Shown one piece after another: positions 23,151 through 33,600 of a stretch of DNA of 64,000 nucleotides. The DNA is from Thunnus maccoyii (Eukaryota; Chordata; Actinopteri; Scombriformes; Scombridae). The first letter of the stretch is position 1, and the number at the start of each line of letters is the position of its first letter. The stretch lies in assembly GCF_910596095.1 (NCBI RefSeq), contig NC_056543.1, positions 23,508,542 through 23,572,541 on the forward strand, given 5' to 3'. A model generated the notes under the pieces. The model was not told the origin of the DNA and searched no databases. It saw nothing but the letters and a program-made list of their open reading frames with translations. The position numbers were made by a program, and so were the translations under genes.

Positions 23151-24179
23151 TGTAAAAATTGGCAATAAGAAGATAAACCAAATATTGTGAGCAAAATTGT
23201 AATCAAACATTTTGATTTGTGTCAGTATATGTTATTAAAAGTTATGTAATTATGTTCGAGAAATATAATTTGACAAACATGTATTTTCAGTTGTCAGTAG
23301 TGGACGAACTTTTGGGCAATCCTGCATGTGATTTATTTTCAAGCTATTCTTCATTCCTTTTCATCCAAGTCGCATTAGATATTTCATGTAGCCAAACGGG
23401 ACTGTAGAGAACCACTGAGTCGCTTTTTGCAGGAAGTATTATCGGATTGAACTAACATAGTCAACTCGTAGTATTGGTCTCTTATAACCTGCGCCGATTG
23501 TCCGTGCTCATGTAGGATAGCATCTCAGCGGCTCAGTAACATATCTCCTGATTATTTTTCATGATTTTTGCTGTGGATAAAACAGTTGCCGTTGCAGCAG
23601 CTCTAAAGCGAAGCCTCTTCAGCTTCTTTCAGCTTTTTGAAGGCAGTGTCTCAATGCTTATTTACTACATTTTCCTGTTGGTCTTTATTGGCTTTTATTT
23701 TAAAATCCAGCCGGATGAGTAAAACGTTTCATACAGATTTAAGAGGGAAATGTATTTATCTTTCATCGTTAAGATGCCTCTTGTCAGTAATTGTCATTTT
23801 AACCTCGTTTGTTCAGAGAGTCCTCCGATAAGTTTATTAGGAGTAAACTTGTGTTGACAATGCTGTCCTTTAGTTTTGCTTCTGTATGGCAAATGCTTTG
23901 TCTGCTTTGCTTTACTGGTCACCTGTCATGAAATTAAAATTGTTTTTGGACATGTGATCTTATACTGGTAATAAAAAATTGTGAATGTACTCTTTGCATC
24001 TGTCTTTCCTGTTGTTACCTTCCAAACAGTGCAGTAAATCATGGTGTACACACAAATAATAAATAAATAGTTAAAGAAATGCACAAGTAAGCTCAGTAAA
24101 TTGTATTTTGAAATGAATGAAACAAGACTAACAAACTCCAGCAGCTCTGTGAGGCTGTGCTTGTGTACAGAGGTGCTCA

Positions 24180-24545
24180 AAGCTAGCTAAATGCTAACAT
24201 GCTCATAATGACAAAACATGCTGATGTTTACCATGTAAATCATCTTAGCATGTGAGCATGCTAACAGTTGCTAATTACCACAAAGCATAGCTGAGGCTGC
24301 TGAGAATGTTAAATTAGTTTTGCAGAAATTTGGTCATAAACCAGCAAACCTGATGATGGCGCTACAGTAGATGAAAAGACAGGATCACCGAAGTTACAGC
24401 TCATCCTGAAGGAGGCTGTTTACCAAATGTCATAGCAATTCATCATCAATTCATTTCACTAAAAAAAAAAAAAAAACACAAGTGTCAACCTCATGGTGGT
24501 GTTAAAGGAAAAGTCACCAAAGTCAAGTTGTTAAGATGTTTAACT
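24180..24545 (+). repeat. Dispersed fish repeat (GCTAACATGCT type)
   Basis: Contains AAATGCTAACATGCTCATAA, TTTGGTCATAAACC, CTGATGATGGCGCTA and CCTCATGGTGGTG. The block at 52565-53065 is a related copy in the opposite orientation. An A-run is at about 24460-24476. It is intergenic between fbxl3 and cln5. Confidence 0.65.
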
Positions 24546-24609
24546 GGTGAAAAGATCAAAATCTATAGTTGAACATCTGCATTTACACTGAACACATCTG
24601 AATTCATCA

Positions 24610-24912
24610 TAGGGCTGGGTGATATGGACGAAATCAAATATCACAATATTTTTGACCAAATACCTCAATATTGCGACAGCATTGTGGAGATGACTATTGG
24701 TGCTTTCACAAAATATTTACACAAAGAGATTTTTGATAAATAATCATCAGTAATGTGGACATAATGACTTAGTGGTTAAAGGCAAAAAACAGAACAGCTA
24801 GAAGAGTCTGGTAAGTTCAGAAAATTACATCATTTTACTTAAATGCAGCCTTTAAAACCAAGAAAAGACAACACTTATGTCATTCATGATATCGATACAT
24901 TACCCAGCCCTA
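24610..24912 (+). mobile_element. hAT-type MITE, 303 bp
   Basis: Terminal inverted repeats TAGGGCTGGGT and ACCCAGCCCTA. Flanks ATTCATCA (24602-24609) and ATTCATAA (24913-24920) match at 7 of 8, an 8-bp hAT target duplication. Internal sequence is AT-rich with no coding capacity. Confidence 0.88.
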
Positions 24913-25294
24913 ATTCATAACATAACATCAGACCTGGTGTGTTATTTAATTCATAATCTTTCAGCTTCAATCATGCATTCATGTAGGTTTGCATAAATTC
25001 AACGTATCTTTAGTCCTTACAACTGAAATAAAAAGTGCAAAAACAGAATCTGGGAAATCAATGCTAAAAACCTCAAATGCATAAAACACAGTCCAGATGC
25101 TGAAATAATAAACATCACCTCTCATGCTTTTCAATAGCTTGTGTTCTCAGCCTGTATGAAAGCTGCAAACCAGCTACTAAATGGACCTCGTGGGGTTTTT
25201 TGTGAGATTGTTTTCTCAGCTGCTGTTTCAAGGGTCAAGAATGAACATTTGCTCCTACTTCTCAAATGTGGAATATTCCTGTTTTTCCTCACTT

Positions 25295-25300
25295 TTTATT
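25295..25300 (-). terminator. cln5: cln5 poly(A) signal
   Basis: AATAAA on the minus strand (TTTATT on +), 116 nt past the cln5 stop codon. It is the first canonical hexamer downstream. Confidence 0.5.
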
Positions 25301-25415
25301 GTTAATATCTTTGGCTTCTAACTGTTAGTTGGGATGAAACAGGCTCTGGGAACATTTTCAGTACCTTTTGAAAAAGGCACAATCAAATAATCAAAAGAGA
25401 AAATCGCCAGATGAA

Positions 25416-28400
25416 TCAATTAATTGCAACCTTGGATCTGGGCGAAGGCAAAGGCACCTCTTCATATGTAATCCCCATATACGGAGGCTTCATTGGCAGA
25501 TGCCAATACTCAAAGTTATAGTAAAGGTAGAAGCTCTTCTCCAACACAACCTTTTTATAAGCCTCCAACAGGCTGATGGCAAAGTCTATATACGACTGGT
25601 GCGGTCTGAATGTGTGGTAAAATTCGCGGATGTCCACCGCCAGATTCTTCAGCGAAGGCTGTCCAAATATGGTGCTGTCATTGCCGAGGTAGGTGGGCTC
25701 TCCGCTGTACAAGTAGATCTTGGTGTAGTTGGTTTGCGATCGGCTGGACAGTTCAGCTCCTAGCTCAGTCAGTTTCTTGTATGTGCGGTGGACAAACTGG
25801 GAGCAGTCATAAGATTCGAACCACACTGTGGCATTGGGACTGGGGTCGGAAAGCACTGTCCACGTCTCATAGTAGATCCCAGTCTCGTTGTCGTCCTGGA
25901 CCCACTGGGCCATCTCATTGAACTGGCTCCCTGGAGAAAGAGAGAAAAAACATTTTAATACCAGCGGACAGAAGTCCAAAAAATATATCATTTGGAGGGT
26001 GTAAATATAAATTTTCCAACTGAAACAAGTCAGACTGGCTAGACTGAGTGGCTATTTTCTAGATCTAACCCATTTATTTCATGGTCATGGGAGGTTGGAG
26101 CTCTTCCCAGAATGCACTGGGCAAAAAGGCATGGAAAACAGGTTAGTCCATGTCACACAGTCCCACCACCTGAGATGCACATCTTTGGGGGGGTGGAAGG
26201 AAAAGAAACAGACAGCTCCTGCTACCAAAGACCAGGACTCCAACCCGCAACCTTTATGCTGCGAGACCACTTAGCTACTGTGTCTTTGCCTTTACTGAAC
26301 CCTTTCATTACAACAGAAGACGTAAATCTTTCAAATGCAGCACAAATATACCATTTCATGTTTAAAAAAAGGCAAAGTCATTTCTCAAGACAGCTAGGCA
26401 CTGTAGTTTTTAGAAAATGTTACTCAAATAGGAGTATATGGTGCATTTGTTTGGGACTAGTTTCAGCCGTGGATTAATACACATTATAGCGCTCCAGTTA
26501 GTGTGAGTGACTCGTTTAATCTTTTTTGGACAACAATGGAGCTCTATGGCAGACAGGAAGAAGCTATGTCAGGTTTCAGCTACCAAGGAAACGTGTTAGT
26601 AATTAAATTCATTGTTGGTTTTGCTCTTTTTACAGGATTTGTTGAAAAGAAGAAAAAAAATCTGAATATCGTCTTTTTTTCCTCAGATTTCTGACCTGAA
26701 ATTCATAATTCCTCTTGACCTCTATGAGCAAAGAAGATTACACATGTGAAGTCTTACCACTGATTTCTCCTATTTTCTCCAAGGTGCCATTTTGTGACCA
26801 GTGTATGTCATCGATGCCTTCAAAGAAGCAGGCGGCTCCCTGGTTGCACCAGAAAGGTGCGTACTTCTCCGGTCTTATGTGAGGGAAGGTGCAGTTACCC
26901 AGCTGAAACAGCTCGTACCACTCCATAGTGTAGTTGGCCCCCGTAATAGAACTGCTGAACCCGATAGCATCATGCATGATATGCTGCGAACCAAGAAGAC
27001 ACATTTTATTGCCTGTTAGGAATGTGTTTCTGCGTGTGTGTGTGTGTGTGTGTACGTAGGGGGGAAGTGTACAGCTGTGTTTCTATAAATAAAGTCGCAC
27101 AGCTGCACTTCCATTATAACAGTAATACCACATTAAATTAGATAATCTGCATCACATATCACATGTTTTACCATACATATGCCACAATTACCAAGAATAT
27201 AATAATAAACCACACAACCAATACTTCTCCTAGAGTTGGCTAAGTAACATAATTTTTCTCTCCATACTTAAATATAATTATTTCCACTGACAGCATCTGT
27301 TATACTTTATCAGTTATGATGCTGAACTGATGCAATAACCACTAATTTGTTTTTTCAATTTAATTTCACAACCACAATCGTTTTTTTTTAATAAACCGCA
27401 AATAAATAATTAATCTTTCCTTTATTTAGCCAAAAAGGTCCCACTGAGATACCAGATCTCTTCTTCCAGGGAGTCCTGGTAAGTATAATCATAGAGTAAG
27501 TGTATGTATATAGTTTTCTTTTAAATTCTGGTCTGAACTACAACATATGAACAACATATTTCATTCACCTTTCATTTGTTTTGTTTTTGTTTTGTAGTCC
27601 AAAACTCAATAATGAGTCAAAAACTTAACTATCAGTGAACAGGAAGTTTATGTATCTTGAACACCAGGCGGTTTGTCACATTTCTACAGACTCTAACCTG
27701 TGTGTCTGTGTACACGTTTCACTGGTACAACAGAAGGATTAATGTACTTACATATTTCCCCAGCAAATCTCCATACTTGAATTCCCACACAGGAGTTTGC
27801 ATTCGATAAACTGAGATGACATCTGTGTCCCACATGGCGGGAATCCGTCCGTCCCGGTCACCGGTGGGGCAGAACGGGTAGAGAGCTTCACAGTATGAGT
27901 CCACATCGGGGCGACTATCAAACCGTCTGTTGATGACATGAGAGCATGCCAGCACCAAGGAGAGTTTAAACCACTACTCAAGCTTTTCTGAGACATGATT
28001 AACCAGTATTATGTTAATAAAGTTCTTATTCAGTCCAAAAAAGGAAGAATACTGGTTTCTTAAATAAACAAAGAGTTTTATAAATCTGAACAACTGTGTG
28101 TAACTGTGTAAATGTAAGTTTACTGAAACAGAGAGCCTGAAAAATCTACTTGGTTGATGTTGAAACCCATTATCATAAAGCTGTTTTTTTATTGAATATG
28201 GTAACAGGGTTCTCACACATAAAAAAAGTAAAGAAATCCCAAACAACCAAAACAAAGGCTTCCACCTCCAATTTACATTTTGTAAACTTAGAAGACAGAT
28301 CAGTCATGAACTTCTGTAAAAAATATCTTTTTCACATGTCTTTATGATTGTGTCACATGATTTCTGCAAGTAAATAAAAATTGCCCTATATGGATCAAGA

Positions 28401-28891
28401 GAAATAATCTTTGTCATTACATAAACAGCAATCACTATTGTCATCCTAACCCAGAACTACTGTTGCACGAAATACTGGTCAGCATCTCCTAAATTGCATT
28501 TCCTGACAACGCTCAGAAATGCTTCAGAGTCCAAAGCTTCCAGAGTCACGTGAACGCACCAGGCATATGTCTGCAAGTTGACAAGTTAACTATTGTCTGT
28601 TATTACTGAGTGTGACACACTGATGATGCCTGAATTTCATAAAAATGTCTAGTTAACAGTTCAGGGAAAAGTCCAGAACAGGCACAAAGCGAGTTTAAAC
28701 TGGGTTTGTTTGACGAAGATAGAGAGTAAATAGTAACTGTATGTAGTAACTTCAGTGAGTTTCAGAGGTTGACGGTACCTGTAGGGAACCGGCCACTGCC
28801 GGCTGGACTGAGCACCGACATGAAGAAACAGCAGCAAGTTTAAACACACAAACGCCTCCGTGTGAAACATCATGTCAGACAGAAAATACAC
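25416..28891 (-). CDS. cln5: cln5, lysosomal ceroid-lipofuscinosis neuronal protein 5
   Basis: Soluble lysosomal glycoprotein with a papain/NlpC-P60-like fold, reported to make bis(monoacylglycero)phosphate; human loss causes late-infantile Batten disease. Coding exons on the minus strand: 28891-28779, 27926-27752, 26983-26758, 25930-25416, 1,029 nt, 342 residues. The N-terminus is a signal peptide/anchor ([15 protein letters not shown]). The catalytic histidine (human H166) corresponds to His100 in HIMHDAIGF and the nucleophile (human C280) to Cys214 in SYDCSQF; the 114-residue spacing equals the human one. N-glycosylation sequons include NYT, NCT, NGT, NET and NAT. The first ATG is used; Met7/Met8 are alternatives. 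Human numbering is from memory. Confidence 0.97.
26090..26290 (+). repeat. Dispersed repeat in cln5 intron
   Basis: Contains CAGAATGCACTGGGCAAAAA and CGCAACCTTTATGCTGCGAG, resembling parts of a widespread fish retroposon (the ...GGACTGTGGGAGGAAAC... type also seen near 43.1 kb). A second repeat-like block is at about 26500-26690. Both lie in cln5 intron 3. Confidence 0.4.
27034..27052 (+). repeat. (GT)n microsatellite in cln5 intron
   Basis: About nine GT units just beyond the cln5 exon 26758-26983. Confidence 0.8.
27395..27482 (+). repeat. Short dispersed repeat in cln5 intron
   Basis: The pattern TTTATTTAGCC...GGTCCCACTGAGAT...CCAGGGAGTCCTGG matches a common fish repeat motif (GGTCCCATTGAGAT...). 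The family is not assigned. Confidence 0.45.
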
Positions 28892-29080
28892 GAAGTCACA
28901 CAGATAGCTTTCTCATGATTCTTCCCTCCGAGCGGACTTCCTCATTACTGGTCACATGACGGTTTTGTTTATGAAATGAGATCACATGACTAAAGCAGAC
29001 AGGATTGCGGCATTCGTATGATGTCGGAATAATCGGAAAAATTACATCCCAACTGGGAAAATTCACGTGAACGCCCCCTC
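28892..29080 (-). promoter_or_regulatory. cln5: cln5 upstream region with CLEAR/M-box-like E-boxes
   Basis: On the + strand GTCACATGAC (28951-28960) and ATCACATGAC (28981-28990) lie 60-100 bp before the cln5 start codon, and a perfect TCACGTGA is at 29063-29070. A further TCACGTGA is in intron 1 (28546-28553). These resemble TFEB/TFE3/MITF sites, which are known to drive lysosomal genes. Confidence 0.5.
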
Positions 29081-30600
29081 AGGTCAAGCATTTACCCTGA
29101 TAACAAGTCAGGTAAAATAATGTTTTGGTGCTTTTAGGGAATGTAATGCTGCAGCAACAAGTCTGGGACAAAATGCAACACGTTTTATTTGTAGCGTCCA
29201 TTGTAGCTCATGAACCCACCGAAGTCATAAGAACGACTTCCCAACTCCGGAAATGGGGCCATCCGAGGAGCACGTGAACGCGCTCCTGTCGAAAACTAAT
29301 TGACAAAACTGTAAATAAATAAATAAATAGGAAAAATACAAACGTATCTTTCTATTTGAAAGTGTCATGGAACAAAAAGCAACGAAATTTATGTCAAATT
29401 GAAATAATCAATACAGTATAATATACATTCTTCTGGAAACTTCATTCTGACTTTGTGAAATGTAAACAGTAGATATAAATATTTAATGTTACACCGTTTA
29501 AGTAAGTCCAAATTACTATTTGTTTTCATTTTTAATTATTTATCATATTTATTGTATATTATATTTATTTTTATTGACACGTAGGAGTTTACAGGTTGGC
29601 TTTTGAAACTCTTTTTAAATTTAATTTAGTAAATCATATTTTATTTGATATTTATTTCACTCTCCAGTAATGCATTCTCTACATGTTCATACATTTCTTT
29701 ACTTGAATTACAATCTGTTTATTAATACAATTTTGTCAACATAAATAACAAAAAGTAAGAAATAATCATTTAAAACCATGCTAATGGAATTTATAAACAA
29801 TTAAAGATTGTAAATATTAATTACGACCAGTTTTTACCCGTTTTAATGGTTTTTGCACAATTTAATCGAGTTAATCACAATAGTATCTCCACTTAAGGCC
29901 CACTTACTCACTTGTTTTGGGGCTCTCGACCATATCACATAGTCATCAGCGGAGGGAGTTGAAGATGAACTGAAACTAAACGTTTGTGGATGAGATGTTC
30001 TGAAAGTGGTCACAATAATGGGAAGTTTATAAACCTCAGTCCCATGACAACTGCTGAAAGCGCACCTGCTCAGACGAAAACCAGTGTCATATGGTCGAAA
30101 GCCCCAGAGGAAGCGAGAAAGTGGACTGACTATTTTTGTTAGTTGCTATTTTCAAGGTCAGGAATGAAATGTAAAGCCTTGTAGGCAAAAGATTAAAGAG
30201 TATCAATATAGATGAATAATTGAATAATAAAAATATAATTGTGCCTTTTACTTTACTATAAGTTTCCTTATTTGTTAAATTGGAGAAAAAATGACATTAA
30301 AGATCAAAGTTGGTCCTCTAGGTATCTTTTTATAAGGAGGCAGCAGTGCTCAGGTTTGTGCAGAGGATGGCAGTGACGCGCCAAGGAGGCTGAACACAAG
30401 CTGACATTTAAAACCCAGAGGAAGAAGAAGTAGACAAGTCTTTCTATTAAATCTTTCTTTGACCAAAATGAGAACCATCAGCTGATCACAAAATCAGTTA
30501 TACAGTTCCTGCATGATTCAGGGTTATATATGAAAATAAAAGTGTGATTGTGTCAGTTAAGTGTTTGTCCTGCGGAGGGCAGCAATGCACCTAGTAGCCG
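29081..30600. other. Intergenic cln5 / gatd3-like
   Basis: AT-rich spacer between divergent genes. A third CACGTGAACGC is at 29271-29281. Nothing coding was seen. The last 250 bp carry the presumed start of the ES1-type gene. Confidence 0.6.
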
Positions 30601-30651
30601 CTAAACTGTCATAATCCTACCAGAAGAAGAAGAGGAAACTGACAGTCCGCC

Positions 30652-33600
30652 ATGCTCACCCTGCTGCACCACTGTGGTCGCAACTTGCTGACATTCAGCA
30701 CGATTCAGGCAGTGAATAAAAGTTACTACACGACACAGATGGGTAAACGAGTGGCTGTGGTGTTGGCGGGCTGCGGAGTTTATGACGGCAGTGAGATCCA
30801 CGAAGCCTCCGCTGTCCTGGTCCACCTCAGCAGAGGAGGTGCAAGTGTAAGTTAGAGACGGTTTGATCCGCAAGTACTCATACAGAATATGTGTGTGTGT
30901 GTGTGTGTGTGCGTGTGTGTTAGATGCTGACTGCATTTCCATCATAGTTGCAATGGGTGTCACTCTTTCCATATTTTCAGATCATTTCTTTATAGAGAGA
31001 CGGAGAGAGAGATGCGCATGCACTCATACACGATACCACTATAGCCTACTTTAGGCATGACAGTCATGTAATAGTTAAATAGTAACTTAGCGGTCGACCC
31101 TCCATCACGCACGCGCACTCACGCACGCGGTGAGCCCAGGCTTCATAAACAAGCCGCTGCCACTTTGTTGCTCAGTGTTTCCACTGATCCCACATCTGTG
31201 TACGTGTGTGAGTGTGTGAGAGTGAATGTGTGATAGGGGTATGTGTACACTAAACAGAGCTCAGTTTCAGTTTTGATTAAGACATCTACTTTGTGCATGA
31301 CACAAGTAATTTTTCCAACAGTTGTTTACAGAAGGATTATCTCACTTATAATTACCTATATAACAATCCCAATGGGTCAGAAGTTTACATACAGTAAGTT
31401 TACTGCCTTTAAACAACTTGGAAAAGTCCAGTAAAATGGTGTCATGGCTTTAGAAGCATCTGATGGCTAATTGACATCATGTGAGTTGATTGGAGATGTA
31501 CCTGTGGATGTATTTTAAGGTCTACCGTCAAACTCAGTGCCTCTTTGCTTGACATTATGAGAAAATGAAAAGAAATCAGCCAAGACCTCAGAAAAAATGT
31601 GGATCTCCACAAGTTTGGTTCATCCTTGGGGTCAATTTCCAAACTCCTGAAGGTACCACGTTCATCTGTATAAACAATAGTACACGTACGTACAAGTATA
31701 AACACCATGGGACCACACAGCTGTCATGCCACTCAGGAAGGAGACGCGTTCTGTCTCCTAGAGATGAACGTACTTTGGTGTGAAAAGTGCGAATCAATCC
31801 CAGAACAACAGCAAAGGACCTTGAGAAGATGCTGGAGGAAACCGGTACAAAAGTATCTATATCCACTGTAAAACGAGTCCTATATCGACATGGCCTGAAA
31901 GACCGCTCATGAGAAAGAAACCACGGCTCCAAAACCGCCATATAAATAAGACAGACTACAGTTTGCGACTGCACATGGTGGACAAAGATCTTACTTTTTG
32001 GAGAAATGTCCTCTGGTCTTATGAAACAAAAATTGAAGTTTGGCCATAATGACCATCATTATGTTTGGAGGAAAAATCATCCCAACTGTGAAGCATAGTG
32101 GTGGCAGCATCATGTTGTGGGGTACTTTGCTGCAGGAGGGACTGGTGCACTTCACAAAATAGATGGCATCATGAGGAAGGACAATTATGTGGATATATTG
32201 AAGCAACATCTCAAGACGTAAACTGGGAAGTTAAAGCTTGGTTGCAAATGGATCTTCCAAATCGACAATGACCCCGAGCATACTTCCAAAGCTGTGGCAA
32301 AATGGCTTAAGGACAACAAAGTCAAGGTATTGGAGAGGCCATCACAAAGCCTTGACCTCAATCCGATAGAAAATTTGTGGGCAGAACTGAAAAAGCGTAT
32401 GAGCAAGGAGGCCTACAAACCTGACTCAGTTACACCAGTTCTGTCAGGAGGAATGGGCCGAAATTGCAGCAACTTATTGTGAGAAGCTTGTGGAAGGCCA
32501 CAAAACGTTTGACCCAAGTTAAACAATTTAAAGGCAATGCAACCAAATACTGAGTGTATGTGAACTTCTGACCCACTGGGAATGTGATGAAAGAAATAAA
32601 AGCTGAAATAAACTATTCTCTCTACTATTCTGACATTTCACAATCTTAAAATAAAGAAGTGATCCTAACTGACCTAAGACAGGGAATGTTTACTAGGATT
32701 AAATCGTTTAAACATTATAATGAAGCAAATGTCTGATTTGTGATTGTGGGCTATTTAAATGTACTTTTTTTCTTTTTAAATTATGCAATTTTGCAAAATA
32801 AGTATAAATGTAAGAATGGGACTTAGATGTATACTGCTGAAATAAGTAGTTGATTATTCAATTAATCAATTACCAATAATTATGTCAATTTATTATCATT
32901 TAAGTCAACAAAAAATCATTTATCTTCTTCCATTTGAGGATTTACAGACTAAAGAGTAAATCAAAAAAGGGCCAACAGATTAATCAGTAATGAAAATAAC
33001 AATTACTTGCAGTCCTAAAGGAACTTGTTGTTTCCCTGAGCCAGTCCTTACCTTTTGCTGTTCTACTCTGCAGGTAAACATGTTTGCTCCCAACATTGAC
33101 CAGATGCATGTGGTGAATCACCTGAAAGGCGAACCATCTGAGGAGAAGAGAAACGTGTTGGTGGAGAGCGCCAGGCTGGCCCGTGGAAACATCCAGGACC
33201 TGTCTAAACTCAGTGTCGCAGACCACGATGCTGTCATATTCCCAGGTTCAGTCATAACAACAAGACAGCCTGCTCCCTTACCACGAAGATCTTAATGTTG
33301 TGTTGTTACATGCCTCACCCATTCAGTCTAAATACACTGAAAAGAAAGTTCTTCAGGGTGGAGATAATTTTAAAATACTGTGAATTTTCTTTTTGCTCTA
33401 CCTGATTGAGCACTTGGCTTCTGTGTTTCTTTTCCCTCTAAACACAGATCTGCTTAGTTAGTTATTCTTCAAATTAATCTAATTTTTATAATGTTTTTCA
33501 GGTGGTTTCGGGGCAGCGAAGAACCTGTGTACATGGGCAGTGCAGGGGAAGGACTGCTCTGTTAACGCTGAGGTCAAGGCCGCGCTGCAGGCGTTCCACG

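Larger units (their letters stand above)
20787..23990 (+). other. fbxl3: fbxl3 3' UTR and following spacer
   Basis: No coding exon follows the TAA stop. Candidate AATAAA signals are at 21971-21976, 21982-21987 and 23970-23975; which is used cannot be told from sequence. It contains a (GT)n tract and a decayed Tc1/mariner fragment. Open frames here (for example 22129-22509) look non-coding. Confidence 0.45.

Noticed and set aside
30921..31196. A processed or truncated kctd12 pseudogene
   Set aside because: The copied block stops before the kctd12 ATG and contains no coding sequence or poly(A) tract, so it is a promoter-region DNA duplication rather than a retrocopy.
32294..32482. Functional transposase gene
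   Set aside because: Only a short C-terminal piece is open; upstream frames are broken and the outer inverted repeats are missing.
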